64,000 nt of DNA, taken from positions 866,001 to 930,000 of the forward strand of contig WPIO01000021.1 of NCBI GenBank assembly GCA_009760855.2, read 5' to 3'. Source of the stretch: Cristatella mucedo (Eukaryota > Bryozoa > Phylactolaemata > Cristatellidae). Shown here in pieces: positions 22,420-34,829 of the stretch. Every line of letters starts with the position of its first letter. Within the stretch, counting starts at the first letter, position 1. Position numbers and translations under genes: made by a program. A model generated the notes under the pieces. That model did not search any database and was not told the origin of the DNA. It saw only the letters and a program-made list of their open reading frames with translations.

Positions 22420-22833
22420 TGCCTGCAGTGCAGAAGACATTGGATACCTGTGACATTTAATTTATTAATCCGAAGACATTAATATTATGTGAGTCCTTGT
22501 AATGTAATTTTGTAAGTTTTATAATTTTCTGTCTTCATGTTATTAAAATAAAAATCCAAAAGTAAAAGATTGGCAATAATATCTATCGAACTATTTTCCA
22601 GGACACATGATTACATTTTCATTATTTATTACTATTTTTTTAATTATAATTATGCTAAACAATACTATTGCATTGCGGTTTATTTAATAAGTATAATAGT
22701 AATAATCATACTAAATTACGATCTTATTTTCTAATACGGTCAACTGCGCCAATTTACATGTGGCCCCCGGACCTTTAAATTTTTTGAAATGTGGCCCCCC
22801 AACGCAAAAAGGTTGGACACCCCTGGCCTAGGC

Positions 22834-23570
22834 TAACTTAACAATGAATTGTATTTCGCTGCATTTTGCCCGAAATCGGTTTCTCAATGCTCCAGTTTTG
22901 AAAAGATATTACAGCGTAATATCTTTAAAGTGCAGCCACATGCTATTAACTCATTGGGCGCGTACAGGCTCGGGCAACGCATGGAAATCGGCAGCAATGG
23001 TTCGGCTCAAAACGACAATTAATTACTATCCACCACAAATCGACCAGAAATTGGCTTCGCAAAACTCCGGTTCTAATTGCATTTCGCCGTTTTCATAGTG
23101 CAAATGTTTAATTTTTAACCTATTTTTGCGCATTAATTGCCGGCTATGCATGGCAATCGACAGCAATGGCCGGGGCCAATACCGTTATATGTTTCAAGTT
23201 GACCAGAATTGGCGTCGCGAAGCTCTAGTTGTAGTTCCACATAGCATTTTATTGTGAGCGCACGCAATATCATACCAGTGTACGCGTTCAATCTCAGGTA
23301 GTGCTTGGAAATTGACGGCAATGGCCTAGGTTAGTACAGAAATACAATTTCGTCTGCGTGGCTATACCAAGCTCGAACTTTTCTTGCGTACTACAGTGCA
23401 CGCTGCTTAAATTGAAGTGCAGCCTCATCATTTCGATCGATCGTGTCAGCGCAATCACTGCAATGTACGGCAATCGACAGCAATATCCCGGAAAAAATAC
23501 TGTAATCCTTCATAAATCGACCCCGAGTATGCAGTTTGAAGCTTCAATTGCCACTGCATGAGTCCAAGTG
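22834..23570. repeat. ~180-bp monomer repeat block, right part
   Basis: Same landmarks at about 23,057, 23,217, 23,367 and 23,536 (spacings 150-170) with GGCAATCGACAGCAATGG phrases. Together with 18,940-19,997 it forms one block interrupted by the hAT insertion. Confidence 0.68.
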
Positions 23571-25263
23571 GGAGCTTCGCCGACGCAATGTCTGCCTAAT
23601 TGCAAGGGAATACACTGGGCAAGAGCGGACAGCAAGCATCGCGAACGACTTTATGGGGTACGGCAATGGGGCGGAGAACAATAGTTGCGCTGCCTTTCTT
23701 TCTGGGCTCTTGGGACCCAGCGAAGCCGTCTCGATGCCCCCTGCGTTCCGCGGAGTAATCGGAGGCTCTTCCGGAGGCATTGCGTAAGTGATGCAACGAG
23801 GGCAGCGAAGCGGCGCTGGAGAAATTCCCGCTGGGCGATAGCGGCCTTACCGACGTTCCGCTTGCCACTGCCGACATAGAAGGAGCACGTCCTAATACCA
23901 CTGATTCTCGAAACGGTATGTATAGCCAATAGTGAAAACGAAAACATCCGAGTGCTAGCCGCCATAAGTTCGCATCGAACTAGCCAGAAGTTGCCTGCTG
24001 AGTCAGTTGTAATTTAAGAAATTTTTCTTTCGTGAGTTCGATGTGGCTGAAAAGGCTGCAAGCGGAATTTTTACCCCCCCCCCTTGCAGCTTCCGTCGAT
24101 AATACTCTTAGTTGGATGGCCACCCACGTCGTGTATCGTAATGGCGAGAAGCCAAAACTACCAGTTGTAGGTGCCTATATTTTCGTGACAGAAAAGCAGA
24201 TTTGCCGAATTTTTTCGGCACCCAGGCACGATTTTCCCTCGTGCGGCTTGCCCGTTCTTGGCTGGATGGCGCTACGTACTAAGTCTGCCTGCTGGCAGCG
24301 CGGCTTCAGTGCGCGGCTTCGCGGCTCTCCAAAAGGGTGCTACCGATTTCTTTTCGGATGGGCTCCAAAGAGCGCCGCCTTTGGCAAGGAGGTTCAGTCT
24401 CTATGCGGAGGATATGTATATATATATCTGTATAAATTAAAGTAAATAAATATGTACATATACAAGATTTATTTTCGGACACGCTCCAACCTACACGCCT
24501 TTCAGGCGGTGCATCTTCGGCGAGATGGTTCAGACTCTCCAAAAATGCGACGCGCCAATTGTTTCAGAGTTTGCTCAAGATATCCTGGCCGGAGGCAGAT
24601 ATTCGGCTTTTAGATTCATGGTTCTTTATCTCTAAAAGAAGAGACTATTTTTTAAAAGGTCCTCAGCAGACCTGCAAGAGGGCGCCTCGGCATAACTATT
24701 CAACGTGTGTCGCGAGAGGGCACTGCCAGCAGAGAAGGCTTGTGCCGATAAGCAGCAGCTGACGGCTTGAGGTCAGAGTCTTTCGGACGAGGGAAGTTTT
24801 CCAGAGCACCAAGGCTAAGGCAATGACTTGACGATTAATTTTTACTTTTTAAACAAGCTATAGAACTTGCTAAACAGTGTGAGCCATGGTTATAAACATT
24901 AGAAAGTTATGTATGTACCTTATTATTCAACTTGATCCAGGGAAGAGCACGGCAGCGCATGTGGATAAACCAACATTTGTTAAATGAGTTGCAAAATCAG
25001 CTAGGTGTGTGCTCACGACTGAGGCTTGGTTTTGCAGACCGATCGCTTACAGGAAGGTCTGAAAAAAAATTGTGAGGACTATTTGTCCCTACAGAAAATG
25101 TTGTTCGTATACAAGTAAGGCATTTAAATTATTGAACTTTGTCTGCAAGATCTGTGGTATGAAACCACTCCAAGTTTTTCAAATAAATTGCATTTAAAAG
25201 GAAGCGTACTGGCTTTCGGCACATCAACAGGGTTGTTGTCGCGCATTCGGTCTACTCCGGTAG
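23571..25263. other. No gene recognised
   Basis: Moderately GC-rich sequence at 23,600-24,550 with overlapping open frames on both strands and no recognisable motif, then AT-rich sequence. Confidence 0.5.
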
Positions 25264-25409
25264 CGAATGTAGGGCATTTCCCCCCTGACGCCCCCCCCCC
25301 CCGAACATTTCACCCCTGGAGGACCCTAGGACATTCCTCCCCCGGACATCCCCTCCTCCCCAGGGTAGGAATTCCCCTCCTATGTTAATGAATGTATAAC
25401 TAAGAATAC

Positions 25410-25446
<37 letters not shown>

Positions 25447-25828
25447 CACATGATCAAATGAAGTTCACGCTCTATTGAAATAAAATCAACGACGTTTTGT
25501 TAATTCCGTATGACATATTCACTGACTATACAATAATAAATATAATAGATACTACACGTTGCAAGACAGTTTATATGAAATTTCTAATGACTATAATGTA
25601 GGACTATGTTTTATATTATATACGATATAATATTTTTTACAAGATATATGTAAGCAAAGCAGTTTATATCATGGCATTTCTATACCGGAGGGGAGAAAAG
25701 GCCCTACCCCTGGGGGGGGAATTTTCTAACCCAGGGGAAATATCGGGGGGGGGATGTCGGGGGGGGGGAATGTCCAGAGGGGGGAATTTTCGGAGGGGGG
25801 AATGTCCGTCCATCCCGGTAACGCCTAC
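25264..25828. repeat. Fold-back repeat with C-run and G-run arms
   Basis: The left arm (25,264-25,382) is C-rich with units like GGACATTCCTCCCCC and GGAATTCCCC; the right arm (25,682-25,828) is its approximate reverse complement (GGGGGGAATGTCC, GGGGATGTC). The ~300-bp spacer is AT-rich with a (TA)n run at 25,412-25,442. Runs of 8-12 C or G could form G-quadruplex/i-motif structures. No terminal duplication recognised. Confidence 0.65.
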
Positions 25829-28058
25829 TCACAGCATAGGCTTAGCCATCTAGCAAAATGGCTTGAGCAGCACCTGCTCTTATTGGCCAATACACGAGGA
25901 CTAGATAAATAGGCACGCATTTCAGAGATCTCATCCTTACAAAAATAATTTGAGCTAAATAAGTAGAAAAATGCCAACCATTAACCAAAAGGTGTACCGA
26001 CCGTAATTGTACTGGCAAGGACTTGTAAATGATACTTCAATCCTCATTTCAACAAGAAGACAGTCTGCCGCAAAAAGTTTTGATTGACGTAGACTCTATA
26101 TTTGATCCTTTCTCCGGCTCTGTGATCACTACCTTTCAATGATTCGAGCGCTTCGCCACAGTTTATCGGACTTGCTGACATACTATTTTTACATTTTGAT
26201 CATGGCGGAATCAGGGATTCCATAGTGCTTCGTAAGCCATATTCTGGTCTTTCAATCATATTTCTTAAAGTTTACGCGAGAGTTCGTACCGTGCGGCAAC
26301 CTAAGAAAGACATATATATATATTTGACGCATAAACTTCACGAAACAAGTCTACTAAGCGGCTGAAAGCCGTCACGAAGTACTTCCAGCCAACACGCACA
26401 GGTGTAGATATTTTCGAACCTGAGTTCCAGCCAGAGTTCTCAGATCTAGGATTCATGAATAGTCGATGCAGATTGTCGAGTCTACTCTAGACCATCATCT
26501 TCACACTTTGGGAAAAAATCTTTCTAGCGTAAATTTGTCAGAGCAAGGAGATATAAATTCACACTCAAATACGTACACTCACACAGACAGTACCTATATT
26601 TATATGTAAATATATATGTATTTAAACCATTTGATGTGCATATTTTCCATTGGGTCTGCGTAAATACACGCAGGTAAGGCTCCCTACAAAATAATGGATC
26701 CATATTGAATATGGCTACCACCGGCCTCTACCGTGATCACCACGAATGAGCAGAGCAAGAACCAGTTTATTTAAGAACAATGAAAACTTCAGATTGCCCG
26801 AAATAAGTATCGCCAGTTCCAAGTGAATAGTTGTAAGTTATATAAGAACCAAACGATAGTAACATCTCGTAAATTTGAGGGAAGTGATAATATTTATCCG
26901 AAAATCGAGCACTGGCACTGGACAGAAGCGAGATCGCGCAGTTAGCAGTCTTGCTCTGAATCAAATCTTGGCAAACTGATACCTGCAGTCTCAAGCACAG
27001 CAAGCGTTCGTGATGGGCATACTCATTTTGATGAAAGGCATACTTTTCCTGCTTTTTGGTTTTAATGATAAGCAAGTGCTTTCAAAAGTTCATAAAAGTA
27101 AGTGAGGAATGTGGCTCAGCAGATTTTGCACTACCAGAACTAAGCTTCCGACGTTTTTGCTCACGACCACGAAACTGCTTAACATCAAATACATGGCAGT
27201 CAAAAAGGCAAGACTCGTTATAATATGCCAATTTTACAAATACATGGGATGGCCTTAAATTGGAACTAGTTTTTACTGGCCACATTTTGCTGCCAGAAAT
27301 ATTTTAGAGAAATACTGGAACTGCACTAGCGTGCACTAGCATTCTAGTGGTTGAAGACCAAATTTAAGGCTCAGGAGAGAGATCACACTAGGTAGCAGAT
27401 TTCAATTTTTGCTCTTGGTTACAGTTTTTTATTGGTCTAGGAATGCCTAAAATAAATAAAAAGGTAGCTGTTATTCCATATAGTATGCTTCTGTGGGTCA
27501 GGACAGTGATACTTTGAAATACTCCGATTTTGCTGTTACGCACGGTGCAGAAGCGGGTTGCACATATAACACGTTTTTGCGCCAGGTATGGGTGAGGGTT
27601 ATGCGGAAATAGCATTAGAGAGTTGTATATATACAAGTGTGACAGTGCCGGTGCCTTAAAGGTATATTTTAGTTTGTGTGAAATTCTAGAGTAAAATATT
27701 TGTGAATATCCATATTTTATTGACAAGGCATCAAGAGGCTGCTTGCAATCAGCAGATGCATTATCCTACTTAAGTGTGGGTAATTTACCAAGATATGAGC
27801 GGAAAATTATTACTCGGTGAAAGAATCTGTTAAGAAGTAAGAGGCTTACAAAGCATCATTCTGTATGCCTGTGCCGAATCAAGACAAGTCCAGGGCAAAT
27901 CGTTACATACTTTAACATTGCAAGAAAACTCTTTAAGGTAAGATGAAAAATTGCTGCCCGCTAGAATTTCTTGCACAGTTTAGGTAATGTAGGGAATACC
28001 AATTTTTAATCTACAATTTCTGGTGTACTTGTGAGCTGGCAGCGGAGAAAAGAGAGCC
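25829..28058. other. No gene recognised
   Basis: AT-rich. Minus-strand open frames of 65-112 codons (26,524-27,726) have compositions expected of random AT-rich DNA and no clear family motif. Confidence 0.5.
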
Positions 28059-31010
28059 ATGATGTTTGCTATTCCAAGAATTTGGTGGAAGCCAAGTGAA
28101 CCCTCAAGCAACTGCTACTTCGGCGTGGTGGACCCTTCCAAACGTTGAGCTGGCAAGAGCGCCCCTCCCACTGCGTATCCAAAAATTCAGTCATCCATCG
28201 GCTCATTTCCACACACCTCTGAGCTCTCTGTCTCCACCCCTCCGGAGAGAAATCAGCCGTCTTCAGGAGACAGCAGCAAGTCAGACAGCAGATATTTTAG
28301 ATCCATATTCTAAATCAGCAGAAGATATTTTAGATCCATATTCTAATTTCACAGACTGCCCAGGAGAGAAAGCCATGCTCACCCAACGAGAAAGAGTCAA
28401 CGATCTGATGAGAGGACATGGTCTTACCAAGTCAAATGCTGAGTTTCTGACATCTAGGCTCCAGGAGTGAAACTTAGTTGTACGTAAGTGTAAAGTTAAC
28501 AAATCAGAGCAGGCGTAATTTTTTCAACTCCTCTAGACAGCAAGAGGCGATGTTATTCTGCAATACTAATATGTCAGGCCTATTAGGGGCTATAGAAATC
28601 GCCTGTAAGCCGAAGGCATGGCGCCTACTTATTCATTGACAGTTCATCCACGAGCTTCGAAGCCGTGAAGCTTCAAAACGGAAACAAAGTACTCGCCTGT
28701 TCCCATGGTTCTCTTTGTGAACCTCAAATGGGACTATATCAGTATCAAGATGATGTAAAGTGCTTTGAAGTAATTTAATGTAATGTATCTCCGTCTGTAA
28801 CTCCACAAATCCATGAAGATTATGTGGATGTTACGCAGGAACGTTTTGTGTAGCACACTCACAGCCTAAGCGGCTTTCGGTACGCATTCGGTAGCCAACA
28901 GACTTCATCTCACGCAGCAAGAAAAGGTGGGAGGCATAGTAGAGTCAGGAAAGCAGTTGAGGTTGTGACTAGCATGGAAGTAGTAGCTCAGGACCACTGA
29001 AAAGGATGAGCCATAGTCGGCAGCAGAAGAGTAGTTGTTGTTGTGTAAGAATTGTGGAAGCGAGTTCCACAGTCTAGGACCTGCAAAGCTAAAGCTTCTG
29101 TCGCCAATGGTCTTTAAGCGGAGGAATCGAACAGCTAATTTATTGTCCACACAGGACCTGAGGGTGCAGAGAGGCTGAAACCGATGCAGCAGTTCAGCTA
29201 GGTACGAAGAGCCAAGCCATGGCGGGCCTTGCGGGTCAGCGTATGAACTTTGCTTTGTATCCGTTGATCAACCGGCATCCATCCTGGCTCTTTTAGCAAA
29301 GGAAACACGTGGTCAAATCTCTGGGACTTGAAAATTAGCCTTGCAGCCTTATTCATAGCCAGCTGCAGAGGCCTAGTTGCTTTTTTTGGTAGCCCAGCCA
29401 AAAGGAAATTACAATAATCAAGCCGAGACAGAATTAAGGAGCTAGTTAAATGTTTTGGAAGCCACTGCGGAAGACAGTTCCTAATCTTGGATAGGGCTCG
29501 GACGTGATGGCTAGCTGTAGAAGCAGTCTTCCGAATGAAGCTTTTAAAATTGAGGCAGCTGTCGAAAACGACACCTAAATTTCGAGCACGTGGTGATGGT
29601 CGCACAAAAGCATCACCTATTAGAAGAGCAAAACCAGTTACACGTTTAGGGTGTCCTATGAGCAGCAGCTCGGTTTTATCGTCATTTAGTTTCAAGAAGT
29701 TTACCGACATTCAGGATCGAATGTCGGCAAGGCAAACATTCAGTTTCACAGTTGCTGCAGCAAATTCCGACGGTTTGTATGACAAATACAGCTGAGTATC
29801 GTCAGCATAAAAGTGATATCTTATTCCATGGGCTTTAGTCTCTTTTTTCTCAGAGGTCGAGTATAAATGGAGAACAGCAGGGGACCGAGTAGGGACCCTT
29901 GAGAGACTCCACACGTGACTCGTCTCGTGTATGAGACCTGACCCCCAGAAGACACGAATCGAACACGATCAGACAAGTACGATTTAAACCTCGCCAGTGC
30001 CTCGTCGGCTAGACCGATCATTCTTCTCAATCGTTCAAGTTGGACATCGCGATCAATGGTGTCTAAAGCAGCTGATAGATCTAGCAGAGCTAGAGCAGTG
30101 GCATTTCCGTCATTGTTGCCACATAGAATGTCATTGTTAATACGGAGGGGAGCAGTTTCAGTGGAGTGCTGCCTCTCGAACCCCGATTGAAATGTCTCTG
30201 ACATTTCATTCTTTTCAATACGTGAAACCAACTGCTTAGCCACAATTTTTTCAAGAATCTTTGTATGGCGATTATGGCTTGTGGGATTTTTGTGAGTTCA
30301 AAACGGTGTCATTCCTGATGGGCCTCTAACGTGGCTTTTATTAAGTTTCTTTGTTTCTTTGCCTATGCGACAGCCGGGACACAAGGCTCGAAATCGCAGT
30401 AAGGACTGGCCACCACGGAGAGCTCTCTGTAGGGAAGAAAAATATCAAGTGGAAACCGCTGGTAGACTCTTGGAAGGTACTGATTTCACTACTGCATATC
30501 AATCTAGGCCTCATCAATTCATTTATAATAGCTCGGAAAAAAGAGTCAGCAGCTTTCTAAGCTGTTGGAGGCAAAGTTCAAACTAGTATGTGCCGTGGGC
30601 CACTCACAGAGAAGATCGTAGGTTCGGCGACTGAAAAAAGAAGTTGAACAGGGCGGAAAAAGTGAGTGACTTAGAACAGTTTATTTTTGCGATGTTTCAC
30701 GACTCACAAGGCTAAAAACCAACAGCAGCTGGTCGAGGCTCTCATAAAGAACTATGCCGAAATTGGATGCAGAATGTCCCTCAAAGTCCACATCAGTGAC
30801 GTTATTGTCGAAAAGTTCAAGAAACAATGTATGAACTTATTCAAAAGAGCATGAGTATTTACCAGGACGTAATGGACTTTGAACTTGGCGACCAAGCATA
30901 GTAAAACAAAACGTGATGGGGGATGATGCTTGGGGGGCGCTTCTTCGGGCAAGCAATTTGCAGTGTAGTCACAAATTTAGATTGTCAACTCTTTTCTCAA
31001 CCCCTTTGAG
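28059..31010 (+). pseudogene. Relic of an uncharacterised multi-copy family, split by a LINE
   Basis: The ATG at 28059 or 28062 opens MFAIPRIWWKPSEPSSNCYF, matching the M-F-x-I-P-x-x-W-R-E-P-x-x-x-x-x-D-C-Y-F start of a family often predicted in arthropod and cnidarian genomes. An in-frame TGA follows at 28146, then PKIQSSIGSFPHTSELSV, a frameshift before 28,290, RERVNDLMRGHGLTKSNAE and RLQE with Trp changed to TGA (28468). FIDSSSTSFEAVKLQNGNK lies near 28,640. After the LINE (28,773-30,262) come DFCEFKTVSFLMGL, FLCLCDSRDT, PLVDSWKVLISLLHINLGL, ALIKNYAEIGCRMSLKVH (about 30,745-30,795) and, past more breaks, a degenerate D-Y-C-W segment near 30,920. The order is collinear with the family. Function unknown; its high copy number in genomes suggests an association with a mobile element. 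Confidence 0.7.
28773..30262 (-). mobile_element. LINE family A copy, 5'-truncated, antisense
   Basis: Same family as the copy at 1756-3352, reversed. From the right: KQLVSRIEKNEMSETFQSGF, HSTETAPLR, LLDLSAALDTID, GVSQGSLLGPLLFSIYT, FYADDTQLYL (YADD kept), then the C-terminal part RNLGVVFDSCLNFK ... LARLIFKSQRF-type sequence and the 3' end at about 28773-28800. At least two frame breaks. It sits inside the relic gene at 28,059-31,010 and splits it. A target duplication was not clear. Confidence 0.85.
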
Positions 31011-31549
31011 TAGTATCAATTTAGCCTAAATATGAGTTAATTTTGATTCATTTGATGTGATGTCAGACTGAAGTGAACTAAACGACGTTAGTTTGTCAGT
31101 TTTCTCACCGGAAAATCAGTTAATTTTAAATTTTTCATTGTCCTTGTCAAAAAGCAAAGTTTTTAGTGAATAATGGCCCTATAATAGAATTCTCAGGCAT
31201 AAGCAATTGAGAAAAAGCCTTTGTTACCCAGGCTGAAAAGTTGTGCAACGTAATGTTATTTTTACAGTGGAGTTTTTTTTATGCGGCAAAATAATACAAC
31301 GTAGCGTACGTTCACTGAGCCGGCTATTGCCGTAGTCATTACAGCAATAACGGGATTGCGTCACCATTTTGAAAAACTGACAGTTTGACATGGAAACTCT
31401 CCATGCCTCAACAATCCATCATCTGCTTGAAACTTAAATGGATTTAAACTAAGGAATTCGCTAAGGAGTAGAAAATCGCCCAAAACTCGAAACTTAGGTG
31501 TTGCATGTTGGCACGAACGAGTCTTCGAGTCTCGAGTACAGAAGGAAGT

Positions 31550-32215
31550 GAGTAGTCGGTGGGTTCGACGAATTATTGCAATTCATTGCAATCCACCGCA
31601 ATCCAATCTAATTAGGCTAAGATTGACTGGACAGTGGCATTGCGGAGCTCAAAGTTTGAGTGGATACTGTAGTACATCTCGATTTTATGTATCCATAAAA
31701 TTTCACGTAATTGTGCATACGCGAAATCATGCGAATGAGCTGTAAAGACGAAGGCCCGTACTGCAATCCACCAAAACCCACTCGAGGTCGCTTCGAATCC
31801 ACTAAAAATAAGCTGCGAAAAGCTCAAATAAGTTTGGAATATAAAACCACACCATATTCAAAGATTACTTACACAATCTCTCGCCATTCAGCTCACACGT
31901 TCTCTCGAGGTCAATTGAAATAGTGGCGAGGGCCAATATTGAAATACCGTAATCTACAGAAATCCACTGTATTTTACCGCAAATCAAAATAAATCCTGTG
32001 CGAAAAGCCCTTTTCTTGATAGCTTATGACGATAAACTCTGTGAGAATTGTGCTAATAAAACTTTACTTTCATTGGCACAGGCGTTCTCATGCAATGTGC
32101 TGCAATCGACTGCAATAGGCCGGAGAAATACTGAAATCCACTGCAACCCGCCTTATCCACCGAAAAACGACTAGAAATAGATTTCGCCGCGCTCCATTCT
32201 TTATTGCATACTATG
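31550..32215. repeat. ~180-bp monomer repeat block
   Basis: Landmarks at about 31,644, 31,814, 32,000 and 32,184 (spacings 170-186). It begins GGTTCGACGAATTATTGC, close to the start of the block at 56,065 and similar to that at 18,985, so the blocks share a defined left edge. Confidence 0.68.
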
Positions 32216-32319
32216 GCTCTGGTTCAATAAAAATTTTTGCCAAGCCAGCCAGTCTTTCATAACACATTGTTAAATGTGAATACTTTTTTATAAGTTTTAA
32301 TTTCGAAAATTTTTTTCCA

Positions 32320-34110
32320 TTGGCCACTGAAATTAGCAAGGCCAATACAATTCTGAGGGCCAATGAAAGATTGGGCATTCATTTAATCAATTTATGCTGC
32401 AATAGAAATTGCAAGATCTCTTGGGGATTTATAGTCTGGGAAGCCATCCGGAAATGGCTTTCAGCTCACCGCACAGTTCCTCTTTGTCCAAATGCTTGCT
32501 GTCTCCTTGAATAAGAGATTCCTCAAGAGCACTCTCAAAGGATGTCATCTGCGGTTATTTCGGTAATCTTAATCATACGAGAATCGAAACAATGTGCTGT
32601 TGTGTCAAATATGATTGAAACTTTCTGTTATAGATTCTGATATCACATCTACACCAGCCCAAAACAATTTAACCACATAGCTCTCCTTGGAATCCTGTAA
32701 AGCCTCACCCAGTGCTTCATAATCAAACAGCCTTCTCTTTTTCAGTTGACGATTTCCTTCAAAAGTGGATTCAATCTCCAACTCTTAGCCACTTAAGCTG
32801 CATCCGCCATTACCATATGGAAGCTCTCTTCACTTAGGAGGATACTAATGTACGTTTTGGTATTTTCCAGCTTCTTAAATTTAGTCTCAAGTCAGTTGAT
32901 TTCTGCTGTAGAGCTTTTCCGGTGACATTGAACTCAAACAAAATGTCTTCTCAGGTAAGAAGCGATACTAGAAATGGATATTTTGCTACGTTATTGGCTA
33001 GTGTTTGTGCTTTAGATCTCGTCATAGCTCCATAAAATCGAATCCTTTCTGACTCGTATTTTTATATATCTCAATAAGAGCATCGTAGACTTTGTCAAGG
33101 CTGTATTTCAGAGGTTTGAGAGCATCAATTCTACTTTCCCATCTTGTTTCACTGAGTGATTTTACCGTGAGATCACTGGCATAAAAGATGTGGCTTTTGA
33201 GGACTCCCAACACCGAACAGATGATGAGAAAAAAATTGGAAATTGGCTGGATCAAAACAAAAAAATTCGCAGCCTCAAGGCAACTCGTTGCTGCATCATT
33301 TACAACCAGATTCACCGAATGGACAAAGCAAGGTATACAAATGGCACGTGGATTTATATTCAGTATCCCCTTCTTCACTCCATTTTATCGCCTTCCATGT
33401 TACTGCCAGTCAGACCATTGTCCTCTCATATTTTTAAAATCCAATCACATTTCTCTGAGCTGCTCAAACAAAACTTCATTCATGAATGCACCTGCGGTCT
33501 CTCATAACGGGATGAAACCAAGAAAATGCCATGACTGACATGAAACCAAGAAAATGCCATGAGTGTCGTTTTGGTTTGAGTTAGGCAAACAAATAATAAT
33601 CATGGTCATCTGTTCAGTGTGGCTAACAGCTGGGGTACAGTCAAGGATAGCTCAATAGTATTTCACTTACTGAGGTACTTCAGTAATCTGATGCTTTACT
33701 GTAGATGCTGAAGTTCAAATTAATTTAAATCAAATTAATTAAAGTAAAGTTTCCTATATTATCAGAGAGCCTATTGACATGGTCACTGTAATTCAACTCC
33801 AGTTCAACTCGTTGCAAGACTTGAACTGTATTGTCTTGATTATCACCATCTCTGTCCGATTTTTGTCGTTACTTGGAGATGGGACTCTGGTTTTTTCATC
33901 TCTATAATCCAAAAATTCTTTCACTTTCTTATTTGTCGTCTGTGACTCGTCTGGCAATTCAATAGATGATTTTTGCATCTTTAGGTATTCAGGAAAGAGT
34001 CCCTTCCTTTCTTTTGCTCGCTCTTTGCCCTTTCATCAGCCTTTCTGTTATGGTATTTAGTACATGAAGGTTTCTTATTATCCAAAAATCTGTTAAACGT
34101 AATAACATCT
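32320..34110 (-). pseudogene. hAT transposase relic of the ZMYM1-like type
   Basis: The central frame 33378-33022 reads NPRAICIPCFVHSVNLVVNDAA, LSETRWESRIDALKPL and KVYDALIEIY, which are the C-H-x-L-N-L-V-V, T-R-W-E and Y-D-A-L motifs of ZMYM1-like hAT transposases. Upstream (about 33,793-34,100) lies a charged Lys/Glu-rich segment resembling the N-terminus; downstream (32,320-33,020) decayed remains include QSFIGPQNCIGLANFS-like sequence. A 28-bp tandem duplication lies at about 33,508-33,563. Many stops and shifts. No TIRs found. Confidence 0.6.
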
Positions 34111-34829
34111 ATAGTTCTTATAATGCTATTGCACTGTACCACTGTGTGTAGAATGACTGAACACCAGCAATTATTATTATTAGCGTACAGAAACATGCCA
34201 CCAGAAGCGACAAGCTACTGCTTGCTGGTCGGCCTGTCGTCATCAGCTGTTGACCAAAGCTACAGACGAGGTTTTGACTGGATTAACTGCAGCACTCCTC
34301 ACCTCGGCGGGCCAGCAGCCTGATTGAAATGGCTACCCTGGACAACCGCTGCCTGTCTGCTGCACAGATAATTAAACTGTGCAGCAGCAGAACGAGAGCG
34401 AGCAGTAGCCAACGGCTGGAAAGCGGAAAACAAGCGGCAGCGAATAGCGGTTCGTGCAGGCACCTCAGGACCAGGGACTAAGAGGGAACCTATAGCGGGC
34501 CCATCTATATGGGCCCGAGTTATATAATCGCACCGCCACCCTTGCTCGTGCACTGCGAGACATAATTCTTTGTAGTGGCTTCCTTTGATATTCAATCAAT
34601 GAGCTGCCAAAAAGTGGCGTCTGCATGCAATCTGAGCGTCCTTTTTTTAAGGTGTCCTATCACTTGCAGCCAAAATTACCTTCGCAGCCTAGTCAATAAT
34701 TTAAGCTACTCACAGCTGCAAACAATTGGGCCAACTTATCAATGGGTAGCACAAATAAACTGGGCCACGCATGAGAAACATCCCGACTAAACTTTTCTAA
34801 CTCTCTAAATGCAGGTCTTCCCGCCTGAG

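Larger units (their letters stand above)
20006..22825 (+). mobile_element. Complete hAT element with TIRs and 8-bp target duplication, inactive
   Basis: Ends are CAGGGGTGTCCGACACGTGG on the left and, reversed, CAGGGGTGTCCAACC on the right. The 8-bp duplication GCCTAGGC flanks it at 19998-20005 and 22826-22833; 8 bp is the hAT rule. Inside is a transposase of the GTF2IRD2/ZBED-like (Buster/Charlie-type) group. WTVDYF is followed by a nested LINE fragment, then the BED-type finger MCLICQ...RHFSTKH (20,736-), the TTDGAPSMTG segment (21,370), a TAA at 21,469, then a long frame 21,496-22,419 with CQVRWLSRANTL and the C-terminal dimerisation segment EQLFSRLKNVKTKTR. The breaks make it non-functional. 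Confidence 0.92.

Noticed and set aside
18940-23570. CRISPR-like or simple satellite array
   Set aside because: Units are ~180 bp, diverged and dispersed in blocks with a shared edge in eukaryotic DNA; no short identical repeats with unique spacers.
26524-27726. Minus-strand open frames as a gene or reverse-transcriptase end
   Set aside because: One frame (QKRVICATRF...) faintly recalls a reverse-transcriptase C-terminus, but the similarity does not extend and no other motif is present.
28066-28470. 134-codon open frame as an intact gene
   Set aside because: The true start frame is at 28059, stops at 28146, and only the last part of this frame is homologous; it is a frameshifted pseudogene.
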